Source: Egibacter rhizosphaerae (lineage in GTDB: Bacteria > Actinomycetota > Nitriliruptoria > Euzebyales > Egibacteraceae). Taken from it: a stretch of 64,000 bases of DNA. The notes below the pieces were generated by a model that was not told where the DNA came from, did not search any database, and saw only the letters and a program-made list of their open reading frames with translations. Both the position numbers and the translations under genes were made by a program. Every line of letters begins with the position of its first letter. Positions within the stretch are counted from its first letter, which is position 1. The DNA is taken from positions 2,046,001 through 2,110,000 of the forward strand of contig NZ_CP036402.1 in the NCBI RefSeq assembly GCF_004322855.1. The letters run 5' to 3'. Positions 18,587 through 27,126 of this stretch are shown here, piece by piece.

Positions 18587-20263
18587 TCAGATCGGCGGCG
18601 GAACCACGATGCGGCGACCGTCCGGACCCGTCCACGCGACCTCACCCGTGGTCGGGTCGGGTCTCGCGTCCCACCCGTCTCGCGTGATCAGCTGGTGGTG
18701 CGCACGACACAGGGGCAGCGTGGCGTTCAGGTCCGTCTCGCCGCCCTCGTCCCAGGGGTCCACGTGATGGGCGTCGGTCCACGCCATCGGGCGGTCGCAG
18801 TCGGGCCCGCGGCAGTGCCGGTGGATGCCGGTGAGCACGGTGCGCAGCCACCCGGGTAACGTCCTCTGGCTACGGCCCACGCTGACGGCCTTCCACGGCC
18901 CCATGGTCAGCACCGCGCGCACAGTGGCCTCGCGAACGAGCAGCCGCGCCGTTGCCGCGTCGAGCGAAGCGCCGGATCCGAACCGCGCAGCCGGCGGCGG
19001 CAGCAAAGGGGTGCCGTCCGGTCGGCAGGGTCGGGCAGCGTGGGCGGGCGCAACGGCCGTGGGTTCAGCGTGGCCGTGTTCGCCGGTCCCGACGGAGTGC
19101 GCCTCGTCGGCCCCGTCGTCTGCTGCCGTGGTGGCTTCGGTCGTGGCCACCCCGCCCTCGTCCCCGGCCGTGGCCAGGGCACCTCCCACGAGATCCTCGG
19201 GATCGACGCCGATCAACCGCGCAATGTCGGCCAGGGAGTGCCCCGCGATCGGATGCTGGGGATCGAGACCGAGCAGGGTCGCGAGGTCGATCGTGACGAG
19301 AACGTGTGGGCGGGCACGCTGCACCTGCGGGAGGTCGGGCACTCCGAGCGCGTGAGCGATGAGTGCCGCGAACGCGTCGTGCCGCCGCTGGGCGGGGGTG
19401 CGCCGCTGTTCGGCGGAGGTCTCGACGGGGTCGGGCTCGTCGAACGCACCGAGGAGTGCCTGCAGCCCCTCTCTCGTGACGGGGTCCAGCGTTCCCTGGA
19501 GGTCGCCGAGCCCGTCGACGATGCTGGCGAGGAACAGCTCCCGGCGCGGATCGTCGCGTCGGTCCTGCTCGTCCGGGTCCTCGCCGCCCTTGTCCGCACC
19601 GTCACGGTCGGCGAGCTCGATGATGCGCTTGACGGCCTGACGCACGTCCGTGGGCGGGTTGGTGGCCGCCAGCTCCGACAGCGCCTCCTCGCAGGCCGCA
19701 ACGGCCTCGAAGCGCCGCGGCGTGGCGGCGTCGGTCACGACCATCAGGTGGGCGAGGGTGATCTCGCCGCGCTCGAGCTGGGCCCGCATCCGCGGTAGCT
19801 CCGGCGCGCGCGAGGCCGCACGGAGCATTCGTCGGGACCGGGCGTCGTCGACCCGCGTGCGGCTGCGCCACCAGGAGGCGGCCGTCACCGCCCCGTCGTC
19901 GCGGTGGATCTCGCGACGGTCGAACGCCTCCAGGAGTCCCAGCCGAGCCCCATCCAGTCGGTTCGACAGACGCTGGGTCTCGACCGTCGCGTGGGCGAGA
20001 TCGTCCGCGGGCTCAACCTCGGGGTCGACCGCCGCCAGGGCGTCGAGCGCCGCATCGAGGTGCTCGAGGGCGGGCTCCAACGCGCCGGGACCGGACGACG
20101 GCGACGGCGTCTCCGCAGCTTCCAGCCCGGGGTCGTACCCCGAGGGGCGCTCCCACGCGACGCCCGCGTGCGGCAGCGGGCTCTGCCCCCGCACTCTCGC
20201 CCGGTTCCCCGCCGGACCACCACCCATCTCGAACATCTGATCGATAGGATACCACGCATCCAT
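18587..20263 (-). CDS. DUF222 and HNH-endonuclease domain protein (13E12-like)
   Basis: An actinobacterial protein of the mycobacterial 13E12 family. It has an N-terminal helical DUF222 domain (about residues 60-320), a low-complexity middle, and a C-terminal HNH nuclease module with CRGPDCDRPMAWTDAHHVDPW and LPLCRAHHQLIT (zinc-type cysteines plus the catalytic histidine pair). Such genes occur in many copies in actinobacterial genomes, and their biological role is unsettled. They may be selfish or involved in DNA processing. The start is uncertain: ATG 20263 has GGAAAGG immediately upstream and a TAACTT box nearby. ATGs at 20236 and 20227 and a GTG at 20290 are alternatives. No intein or transposase is associated. 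Confidence 0.87.
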   Translation of the reverse strand: MDAWYPIDQMFEMGGGPAGNRARVRGQSPLPHAGVAWERPSGYDPGLEAAETPSPSSGPGALEPALEHLDAALDALAAVDPEVEPADDLAHATVETQRLSNRLDGARLGLLEAFDRREIHRDDGAVTAASWWRSRTRVDDARSRRMLRAASRAPELPRMRAQLERGEITLAHLMVVTDAATPRRFEAVAACEEALSELAATNPPTDVRQAVKRIIELADRDGADKGGEDPDEQDRRDDPRRELFLASIVDGLGDLQGTLDPVTREGLQALLGAFDEPDPVETSAEQRRTPAQRRHDAFAALIAHALGVPDLPQVQRARPHVLVTIDLATLLGLDPQHPIAGHSLADIARLIGVDPEDLVGGALATAGDEGGVATTEATTAADDGADEAHSVGTGEHGHAEPTAVAPAHAARPCRPDGTPLLPPPAARFGSGASLDAATARLLVREATVRAVLTMGPWKAVSVGRSQRTLPGWLRTVLTGIHRHCRGPDCDRPMAWTDAHHVDPWDEGGETDLNATLPLCRAHHQLITRDGWDARPDPTTGEVAWTGPDGRRIVVPPPI

Positions 20264-20451
20264 GCCTTTCCAAGTTATTTCCACATACACGAACCCGTGG
20301 CATGGCTACTGTTATGACTGCATACACGGGGTCGTCTACCGACTGGACTCCAGGCAGCACCGCGAGGACGGTTCGCTCGACGCTCCCCCGAGCTCGGGAG
20401 TCCCTGGGCACCCCGTCGCATCCGACGAAAGTCACGCGCCCTCGCCCCTGC

Positions 20452-20484
20452 ACTGATGACTGACATTCCAGTTGACTGTTCAGT
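20452..20484. promoter_or_regulatory. imperfect palindrome overlapping the gntR promoter
   Basis: The outer arms ACTGA (20452) and TCAGT (20480) and the inner TGACTGAC / GTTGACTG segments form an interrupted palindrome that covers the -35 box of the GntR gene. It is a candidate operator for the regulator encoded just downstream, supported only by symmetry and position. Confidence 0.35.
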
Positions 20485-20501
20485 GGGGTGGCTGCTACAC
20501 G
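20472..20501 (+). promoter_or_regulatory. candidate promoter of the gntR-liv operon
   Basis: TTGACT (20472-20477) and TACACG (20496-20501) are separated by 18 bases. The ATG of the regulator lies seven bases after the second box, so the message would be nearly leaderless. Confidence 0.5.
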
Positions 20502-20508
20502 TACCATC

Positions 20509-21252
20509 ATGGGCACAGCAGCACTCGACACGCTGCGGCGGGAGCTCGCCGGCGAGCACCCGCCCGAGGGCGGGCGTGCCATGCTCCACAGCGACGAGGC
20601 GTTCAGGCGTCTGCTCAGCTGCATCGTCACGCTGGAATACGAGCCCGGTGAACTCCTGACCGAGCGGCAGATCGCCGCCGATCTCCAACTCACCAGGGAG
20701 CCACTCCGGCGCGCCGTCACGCTGCTTTCCGCCCTGGGCCTCGTCGAGCCGCTCGCCCGCAAGGGCATCCGAGTGGCGGGCATCAACGCGCTCGACGTCT
20801 CAACCGTCTACGACGCACGCTTGGCGATCGAGACCCAGGCCGCGCGCTTCGCGGCGATCCGTTCGGCCCGTCACGAGGCGAAGGTGTTGTGGGAGCACTC
20901 CGCGCCGGACGCGGAGGGCGACGGTGGCGGGGAGGAGCCGCAGAACGCGATGGCCCGTCGGTTCCTCGAGCACGACCAGGCGCTGCATCTGGCCATTGCC
21001 GCCCTGGGCCGGAACCCGTTCCTGGAGGACGCGCTCACCCGGCTGCTGCCGGCCAGCGCACGCCTCTGGCACTGGGTCTACCGAGAGCTGGGACCCGACA
21101 CCCAGATGATGTTCTCGCACGACGATCTCGTGGAGGCGGTCACCGCGGGGGACCCCGACCGCGCGCAGGAAGCCGTCGAGGCTCACCTCGCGCAGTCGCA
21201 GCGGGTCCTCACCGAGGTGCTCACGAGCCGGATCCAAGGTGGACGACGCTGA
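20509..21252 (+). CDS. GntR-family (FCD-type) transcriptional regulator
   Basis: A 247-residue regulator with an N-terminal winged helix (residues about 25-90; YEPGELLTERQIAADLQLTREPLRRAV) and a C-terminal all-helical FCD effector domain. The FCD domain's metal/ligand residues are represented by YDARLAIETQAAR, EHDQALHLAIA and the closing EAHLAQS. FCD regulators usually sense organic acids or amino-acid-like ligands and repress the adjacent catabolic operon. The gene is first in line before a liv-type ABC transporter, a CE4 hydrolase and an asparaginase, so it is probably their regulator. ATG 20509 fits a leaderless promoter; an in-frame GTG at 20488 lies within that promoter. Confidence 0.88.
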   Translation: MGTAALDTLRRELAGEHPPEGGRAMLHSDEAFRRLLSCIVTLEYEPGELLTERQIAADLQLTREPLRRAVTLLSALGLVEPLARKGIRVAGINALDVSTVYDARLAIETQAARFAAIRSARHEAKVLWEHSAPDAEGDGGGEEPQNAMARRFLEHDQALHLAIAALGRNPFLEDALTRLLPASARLWHWVYRELGPDTQMMFSHDDLVEAVTAGDPDRAQEAVEAHLAQSQRVLTEVLTSRIQGGRR

Positions 21253-21286
21253 CCCGCACGAGCCTGCCGCGACTGAAGGGAAACAA

Positions 21287-22675
21287 ATGAGTATCGCACA
21301 CAGATCCGCCCTGCTCGCATTGCTGCTGTCCTCGTTGCTCCTCGCTCTCGCCGCATGCGAGGCGGAGGAGGCCGCCGACGACCCCGACGACGAGACCGAC
21401 GAGGAAGCCCCCGACGAGGAGGCCGACGAGGCCGAGGCCGAGGAAGCCCCCGACGAGGAGGCCGACGTCCGGCTCGGGGCCATGTTCCCCCAGTCGGGCG
21501 ACCTCGCGTTCGAGGCGACCGAGGCGCTGCAGGGCGTCGAAGTCGCCGTGGAGCTGTTCAACGAGGACGGCGGGCTCGACGGGACCCCCGTGGAGCTCGT
21601 CGATGCGGACGCCCCGGATCCAGAGGCCGGCACCTCGGCGGTGCGGCAGCTGGTCGAGGAGGACGACGTCGACGTCATCGTCGGGACCTACTCGAGCGCC
21701 ATCGCGAGCGCCGCCGTGCCGGCGGCCCAGCGGCTCGACACGCCCTACCTCGAGACCACGGCCTTCGCCGCGAGCCTCACGGAGGGCCCGGAGAACATCC
21801 TGCGCACCACGATCTCGTCCCGTGACCTCGGGGGCTACGCCGCCGAGTTCATCGGCTCGGGCCTCGCCGACGAGCTCGGCGTGAGCCCGGACGACATGAA
21901 CGTCGCGATGGTCTACACCGACGACGAGTTCGGCACGTCCATCGCCGATGCCGCGCTCGACGTCCTCGAGGGGGAGGCCCCGGAGGTCGTCGTCGAGGAG
22001 AGCTACGACGCCGGCACGATCTCGGACTTCTCCTCCACGCTGCTGCAGATCGACGAGAACGACGTCGACGCGGTCGTCCACGTGTCGCAGATCTCGGACG
22101 GCATCCTGTTCTGGCGCCAGGCCCAGGAGCTGGACGTGGAGATCCCCGCCGCGATCGGCGCCGGCGGTGGCTATGGCCAGACGGACTTCGCCGAGCCCCT
22201 CGGGGAGGCGTCCGACGGAATCTTCAACATCGTGCCGCCGACCTCGGGGTCGATCGACACCGAGGCGCTCAACGACGAGACGGTCGAGCTGCTCGAGCGG
22301 ATGCAGGAGAAGCTCGAGGAGGAGGGCTACGACCAGGGCGTGTACACGGACTGGGGGTTCATGGGCACCTGGGTGTTCCTGAACGAGATCCTGCCGAACG
22401 CGGCTTCCACGAGCTCGGAGGATCTGCGTGAGGCGGCCGAGCAGGTCGATGTCGCGCCCGAGGACTCCATCACCGGGTTCGGGTTCGAGTTCGCCGGCGA
22501 CGACCACGAGACGCCGGGGCAGAACCTGCGCGCCGAGCCGGTGGTCCAGCAGTGGCAGGACCAGGAGCTCGCCGTGGTGTTCCCCGAGGAGTTCGCGGTG
22601 GCCGACTTCATCAACGTGCCGCTGCCGCCCCCTGCCGAGCGCGACGAGATCGAGGAGCCCGAGGACGAGGAGTGA
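21287..22675 (+). CDS. livJ: branched-chain-type ABC transporter substrate-binding lipoprotein
   Basis: A 462-residue lipoprotein with signal peptide and lipobox LAAC (Cys about 24). It then has an unusually acidic linker of about 35 Asp/Glu-rich residues and a type I periplasmic-binding fold beginning VRLGAMFPQSGDLAF. The LivJ-type signatures FNEDGGLDGTPVELV and the ISDFSSTLLQIDENDVDAV second-lobe region are present. It captures an amide, amino acid or related compound outside the cell for the LivHMGF translocator encoded downstream. The real ligand is unknown and may be an amide or imide given the hydrolases in the operon. ATG 21287 has GAAGGGA upstream. A strong hairpin separates it from livH. 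Confidence 0.9.
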   Translation: MSIAHRSALLALLLSSLLLALAACEAEEAADDPDDETDEEAPDEEADEAEAEEAPDEEADVRLGAMFPQSGDLAFEATEALQGVEVAVELFNEDGGLDGTPVELVDADAPDPEAGTSAVRQLVEEDDVDVIVGTYSSAIASAAVPAAQRLDTPYLETTAFAASLTEGPENILRTTISSRDLGGYAAEFIGSGLADELGVSPDDMNVAMVYTDDEFGTSIADAALDVLEGEAPEVVVEESYDAGTISDFSSTLLQIDENDVDAVVHVSQISDGILFWRQAQELDVEIPAAIGAGGGYGQTDFAEPLGEASDGIFNIVPPTSGSIDTEALNDETVELLERMQEKLEEEGYDQGVYTDWGFMGTWVFLNEILPNAASTSSEDLREAAEQVDVAPEDSITGFGFEFAGDDHETPGQNLRAEPVVQQWQDQELAVVFPEEFAVADFINVPLPPPAERDEIEEPEDEE

Positions 22676-22743
22676 CCGAGCGCCGCGGCGCGGCTCCGGC
22701 CGCCCCGCGGCGACGGCACGACCCCTCCCTCTGGCCTCCGACC

Positions 22744-22779
22744 GGGGTGACCCCGGACTCCCCCCTCCGGGGTCGCCCC
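22744..22779 (+). terminator. intra-operon hairpin between livJ and livH
   Basis: Fourteen-base arms (GGGGTGACCCCGGA at 22744 and TCCGGGGTCGCCCC at 22766) pair with one wobble around an eight-base C-rich loop. Hairpins at this position commonly stabilise the binding-protein message and reduce read-through into the permease genes. Confidence 0.6.
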
Positions 22780-22807
22780 GCCACCACCCCACCGAGAAGG
22801 ATCCCAG

Positions 22808-23692
22808 GTGGACCTTGTCCTGCAGATCGTGACCTCAGGCCTGCTCACGGGCGGCATCTACGCGTTGTTGGCCGTCGGGCTGACCCTGATCTTCGGTGTC
22901 CTGCGCGTCGTGAATTTCGCTCACGGCGAGTTCATGATGCTCGGCATGTACGGGGCGTTCTGGATGTGGGCCCTGTGGGACCTCGACCCGTACGTGTCGG
23001 TCTTCGCCGTCGTGCCTGCGGTGTTCGCACTCGGGTTGCTCACCGACCGGCTCATCATCCGCCACACGATCGGCGCACCCGAGGTCACCGTGGTCTTCGC
23101 CACCCTCGGGCTGTCGATCTTCCTGCAGAACTTCGCCCTCACGGTCTGGTCGGCGGACACGCGCTCGGTGACCACCGGCTACACCGGCACCGCCTTCTCG
23201 CTCGGCGAGGTGCGGGCCAGCGTCCCTCTCGTCGTGTCCTTCGTCGTCGCCCTCGGCCTCGCCCTGGCGCTCTGGGCGCTCCTCACCTACACCCGCTTCG
23301 GCAAGTCCATCCAGGCCGTGGCGCAGAACCGCGACGCGGCCGCGCTCATGGGCATCAACGTGGGACGCGTCTACATGCTCACCTACGCGATCGCCGTCGC
23401 GGGCGCCGGCGCGATGGGCGCCCTCGCCATGCCGGTGTTCTCCGCCTTCCCGCGGGTCGGGCTGTCCTTCGTGATCACCGCGTTCGTGATCGTCGTCCTC
23501 GGGGGCCTCGGCAGTGTAGTAGGCGCGGTGGTCGCCGCACTTCTGATCGGCGTGGTGCAGTCGGTCGTCGGGTTCCTCATCGGCGCCGCCTGGGCGGAGA
23601 TCGCCTACTTCCTCGTGTTCATCGCCGTCCTCGTGCTGCGTCCGCAGGGCCTGCTCGGCCGGCGGGGCGCCGAGGTCTACCAAGGGGCCTAG
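22808..23692 (+). CDS. livH: branched-chain-type ABC transporter permease LivH
   Basis: A 294-residue inner-membrane permease with about eight hydrophobic segments. It begins with the typical LLTGGIYALLAVGLTLIFGV and the VNFAHGEFMMLGMYGA motif of LivH. The cytoplasmic coupling loop (SIQAVAQNRDAAALMGINVG, near residue 175) is the EAA-like contact with the ATPases. It pairs with LivM to form the channel. Start GTG 22808 is preceded by AGAAGGA. Its TAG stop abuts the ATG of livM with no gap, indicating translational coupling. Confidence 0.94.
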   Translation: MDLVLQIVTSGLLTGGIYALLAVGLTLIFGVLRVVNFAHGEFMMLGMYGAFWMWALWDLDPYVSVFAVVPAVFALGLLTDRLIIRHTIGAPEVTVVFATLGLSIFLQNFALTVWSADTRSVTTGYTGTAFSLGEVRASVPLVVSFVVALGLALALWALLTYTRFGKSIQAVAQNRDAAALMGINVGRVYMLTYAIAVAGAGAMGALAMPVFSAFPRVGLSFVITAFVIVVLGGLGSVVGAVVAALLIGVVQSVVGFLIGAAWAEIAYFLVFIAVLVLRPQGLLGRRGAEVYQGA

Positions 23693-24733
23693 ATGTCATC
23701 GGAGACGACCTCCACCTCCCCGCCCAGCGACCACCCGGACCCCGCCGCGGGAACCGGTCCGGGCAGGGTGCGCCAGGGGGGCATGCTCATCGGCGGGCTC
23801 GTCGTCATCGCCGTGCTGCTGGTCTTCCCGCATCTGCTCCCGAGCGGCTACTGGGTGGACCTCGCGATCCAGGTGCTCATCTGGGGAGCCCTCGCGAGCG
23901 CCTGGAACATCGCGGCGGGGTACGCCGGAGGACTGTCGCTCGGCCACGCGGCCTTCCTCGGCGTCGGCGCGTACACCTCCACCCTGCTGTTCCTCGAGTT
24001 CGACATCTCACCCTGGCTCGGCCTGTTCGCCGGCGCAGGCCTCGCGGCCCTGCTCGGCCTCGTGCTCGGGGCGATCACGTTCCGGCTTCGCGGGCCGTTC
24101 TTCGTGCTGGCGACACTCGCGTTCGGGTTCGTGGTCCACATCTTGGCGGTGAACCTGCGGGAGATCACTCGCGGCGCCGCCGGCCTCGTCGTCCCGTTCG
24201 ACGGGGGCTGGGAGAACATGCTGTTCGCCTCCCTCGAGGCGTATTGGTACCTCGGGCTCGGACTCGTGGGGCTCGTGGTCGGCGTCACCCTCTGGCTGGA
24301 GCGCGTCCGCTTCGGTTACTACCTCGTCGCCATCCGTGAGGACGAGGACGCGGCCCGCTCCGTCGGCGTCCGCGTGGTGCGGTGGAAGCTGGTGGCCGCC
24401 GCGCTCTCCGCCGCGCTCACCGCGGTGGCCGGGACGGTGTACGCCCAGTTCGTGCAGTACATCGACCCGGACAGCACCACCCAGTTCGAGCTCTCGGTGC
24501 AGATCGCGCTGGTCGCGATCGTCGGAGGGATGGGCACCGCGTGGGGGCCGATGCTCGGAGCGGTGATCGTCATCCCTCTCGGCGAGATCCTCCGGGCCCA
24601 GCTCGGCGGCGGGCCGTCCCTCATGGTCTACGGCCTGCTGCTCGTCGTGATCGTGGTGCTCGCGCCGCGGGGAGCGCTGCCCTGGCTCCAGGCGACGGGA
24701 CGACGGCTCGCCCGGCGACGGGGGGCCCGGTGA
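23693..24733 (+). CDS. livM: branched-chain-type ABC transporter permease LivM
   Basis: A 346-residue permease with a 35-residue hydrophilic, proline-rich N-terminus and about nine hydrophobic segments. Family hallmarks are WGALASAWNIAAGYAGGLSLGHAAFLGVGAY in the first third and the coupling loop FGYYLVAIREDEDAARSVGV, near residue 205. It partners LivH. The ATG directly follows the livH stop, and the TGA overlaps the livG ATG by one base. The tail PRGALPWLQATGRR is the usual C-terminus. Confidence 0.93.
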   Translation: MSSETTSTSPPSDHPDPAAGTGPGRVRQGGMLIGGLVVIAVLLVFPHLLPSGYWVDLAIQVLIWGALASAWNIAAGYAGGLSLGHAAFLGVGAYTSTLLFLEFDISPWLGLFAGAGLAALLGLVLGAITFRLRGPFFVLATLAFGFVVHILAVNLREITRGAAGLVVPFDGGWENMLFASLEAYWYLGLGLVGLVVGVTLWLERVRFGYYLVAIREDEDAARSVGVRVVRWKLVAAALSAALTAVAGTVYAQFVQYIDPDSTTQFELSVQIALVAIVGGMGTAWGPMLGAVIVIPLGEILRAQLGGGPSLMVYGLLLVVIVVLAPRGALPWLQATGRRLARRRGAR

Positions 24734-25481
24734 TGCTCAGCGTCTCGGAGGTGACGGTCGACTTCACGGGGTTGCGTGCCGTCGATCACGTGAGCTTCGA
24801 GGTCGCGGAGGGCGAGATCCTCGGCCTCATCGGACCCAACGGGGCCGGGAAAACCACGACGTTCAACGTCGTCTCGGGCCTCGTCCGCCCCACGAGCGGC
24901 GTGATCACGTTCCGCGGTGAGGACATCGCGCGACTCGGTCCCGCCGACCGCAGCCGCCGGGGGATCGGGCGGACCTTCCAGATCGTGAAGCCCTTCGGCA
25001 ACCTGTCCGTGTTGGACAACGTGGTCGTCGCGGCGCTGACGCGCGGGCAGCGAGTCCCGACTGCCCGCGACGTGGCGGGCGATGCCCTTCGCACCCTGGG
25101 GCTCGAGGAGTTCGCGCACAGCTACGCCCGTGGTCTCCCGCTCGCGCTCCGCAAGCGCCTCGAGCTCGCCCGCGCACTCGCCACGGACGCGCGCCTGCTT
25201 CTCCTCGACGAGATCATGGGTGGGCTCACCCCCACCGAGGTGAACGGCACGCTTGACATCCTTCGGCGTCTCAACGGGGAGGGGCTCACGTTCCTCATCA
25301 TCGAGCACAACATGAAGGCGATCATGCAGCTCGCCGACCGGATCGTCGTGTTGAACCACGGCGCGAAGCTGGCCGAGGGAACCCCCAGGAGATCGCCCAC
25401 CACCCGGACGTCGTCGCCGCCTACCTGGGCGAGCCGGCGGAGGACGCGACCGACGGCGGAGACACCGATGGCACTGCTTGA
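24733..25481 (+). CDS. livG: ABC transporter ATPase LivG, apparent 1-base frameshift near the 3' end
   Basis: Cytoplasmic ATPase of the liv transporter. It shows Walker A GPNGAGKTT, Q-loop FQIVKPF, the LivG-type signature LPLALRKRLELARALA, Walker B LLLLDE and the switch His in IIEHNM. ATG 24733 overlaps the livM stop. The core domain is intact, but the C-terminus is shifted. After GAKLAEGTP the observed frame leaves the family sequence, while the next frame reads QEIAHHPDVVAAYLGEPAED, the standard LivG tail, and stops at 25481. One C is missing from a run of five (25382-25386). As written, translation runs on in frame into livF, giving a LivG-LivF fusion of 481 residues (24733-26178). A sequencing error is the simplest explanation. 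Confidence 0.85.
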
Positions 25482-26178
25482 GGTCCAGGACATCGCGGTC
25501 CACTACGGTGACATGTGCGCGCTGTCGTCGGTCTCCCTGGCCGTCGAGGAGGGCGAGGCCGTCGCGGTGCTCGGCGCGAACGCGGCCGGGAAGACCACGC
25601 TGTTGCGGGCGATCTCGGGGCTGGTCCCGGTGACGGCCGGCGCGATCCGTTTCGACGGCGACGACATCACCGCTGACCCCCCACACGAGCGGGTGGAGCG
25701 CGGACTCGTCCAGGTGCCCGAGGGGCGCATGGTGTTCCCCTTCCTGAGCGTCCTGGACAACCTCCGGCTGGGTGCGCACGCGGCCCGCGCCCGCGACGGC
25801 GAAGCCGAGACCCTCGAACTGGCCTTGGAGCTGTTCCCGCGCCTGCGAGAGCGCCGGGAACAAATGGCCGGCTCGCTCTCCGGCGGCGAGCAGCAGATGC
25901 TCGCGCTCGCCCGAGCCCTCATGACGCGCCCCCGTCTCCTCATGCTCGACGAACCGTCGCTCGGCCTCGCCCCCCTTCTGGTCCGCGAGGTGATGGAGCG
26001 GGTGCAGGACATCCACCGCGAGGGCGTCACCGTCCTCATGGTCGAGCAGAACGTCGCGCAGACCCTGAAGCTCGTCGACCGCGGGTCGGTGCTCGAGAAC
26101 GGGGTGGTCGCGATGAGCGGCTCCGCCGAGGAGCTCTCGGCGTCCGACGAGGTGCGGAGGGCGTACCTCGGCATATAA
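25468..26178 (+). CDS. livF: ABC transporter ATPase LivF
   Basis: Second ATPase of the liv transporter (236 residues). It has Walker A GANAAGKTT, signature SLSGGEQQMLALARAL, Walker B LLMLDEPSLGLAP and the LivF-specific ending in VRRAYLGI. The LivF-specific VPEGRMVFPFLSVLDNL follows the Q-loop. ATG 25468 lies inside the intended 3' end of livG, so the two genes would overlap by 14 bases in the unmutated arrangement. In the sequence as given livF is in the same frame as shifted livG. It is 24 bases before the CE4 hydrolase gene. Confidence 0.93.
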   Translation: MALLEVQDIAVHYGDMCALSSVSLAVEEGEAVAVLGANAAGKTTLLRAISGLVPVTAGAIRFDGDDITADPPHERVERGLVQVPEGRMVFPFLSVLDNLRLGAHAARARDGEAETLELALELFPRLRERREQMAGSLSGGEQQMLALARALMTRPRLLMLDEPSLGLAPLLVREVMERVQDIHREGVTVLMVEQNVAQTLKLVDRGSVLENGVVAMSGSAEELSASDEVRRAYLGI

Positions 26179-26202
26179 CGATCCCGAGCAAGGAGGAACG
26201 AG

Positions 26203-27099
26203 ATGGACACCGCTGCTGGTGGCAAGGAGATCTTCTGCGCGCTCGGCGTGCACGTCGACGCCATAGCTGGGTGGCTCGGCTCGTACGGTGGCGAGGACTC
26301 GCCGATGGACATCAGCCGCGGAGCCTTCGCCGGCGAGGTCGGGATCCCGCGCCTGCTCGAGTTCTTCCGGCGCTACGAGCTGCCGAGCACGTGGTTCTGG
26401 CCCGGCCACTCCATCGAGTCCTTCCCCCATCAGGCCGAGGCCGTGGTCGAGGCGGGGCACGAGCTGGGCCTGCACGGCTACACCCACGAGAACCCGCTGA
26501 GCCTCAGCCGGGACCAGGAGCAGGCGATCCTGCACAACTGCATCCAGCTGGTTGAGCGGGTGTCGGGCCGGCGGCCGGCGGGCTATGTTGCGCCGTGGTG
26601 GGAACTGTCGGAGAACTCGGTGGAGCTGCTGCTCGAGGCCGGCATCAAGTACGACAACAGCCTCATGCACGACGACCACACCCCGTACTACGCACCGGTG
26701 GGCGAGAGCTGGACGAAGATCGACTTCAGCCAGCCCGCGGAGGCCTGGATGAAGCCGTACCAGCGGGGCACGCCGAGCGACCTCATCGAGCTGCCGGCCA
26801 GCTGGTACCTGGACGACCTGCCGCCGATGATGTTCATCAAGGCGAACCCGAACAGCCACGGCTTCGTGAGCCCACGGGACATCGAGGACCTCTGGCGCGA
26901 CCAGTTCGACTGGATGTACCGGGAGATGGACTACGGGGTGTACCTGCTCACCGTCCACCCCGACGTCTCGGGGCGGCCCCAGGTGCTGCTCATGCTCGAG
27001 CGGCTGCTCGCGCACATCAACGCGCACCCCGGCGTGCGGTGGGCGACGTTCGAGGAGATCGCCGACGACTTCGCGCAGCGCAGTCCCCGGCGGTCCTGA
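26203..27099 (+). CDS. CE4 polysaccharide deacetylase / cyclic-imidase-like hydrolase
   Basis: A 298-residue NodB-fold metallohydrolase of the HpPgdA/PuuE-like branch. Metal ligands look intact: Asp in [10 protein letters not shown] near residue 19, and the two His in GLHGYTHEN. The family motif [13 protein letters not shown] and a late catalytic His in LLTVHPD are also present. There is no signal peptide, so it acts in the cytoplasm, which argues against a wall-polysaccharide deacetylase. Known cytoplasmic relatives include a Pseudomonas cyclic imide hydrolase and allantoinase-type PuuE (from memory). In an operon with an uptake system and an asparaginase, a role in opening an imide or similar C-N bond is plausible. 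AAGGAGGAA lies about eight bases before the ATG. Confidence 0.85.
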   Translation: MDTAAGGKEIFCALGVHVDAIAGWLGSYGGEDSPMDISRGAFAGEVGIPRLLEFFRRYELPSTWFWPGHSIESFPHQAEAVVEAGHELGLHGYTHENPLSLSRDQEQAILHNCIQLVERVSGRRPAGYVAPWWELSENSVELLLEAGIKYDNSLMHDDHTPYYAPVGESWTKIDFSQPAEAWMKPYQRGTPSDLIELPASWYLDDLPPMMFIKANPNSHGFVSPRDIEDLWRDQFDWMYREMDYGVYLLTVHPDVSGRPQVLLMLERLLAHINAHPGVRWATFEEIADDFAQRSPRRS

Positions 27100-27126
27100 G
27101 TGGAACGAGGTGATCCGGAGGTTCAG

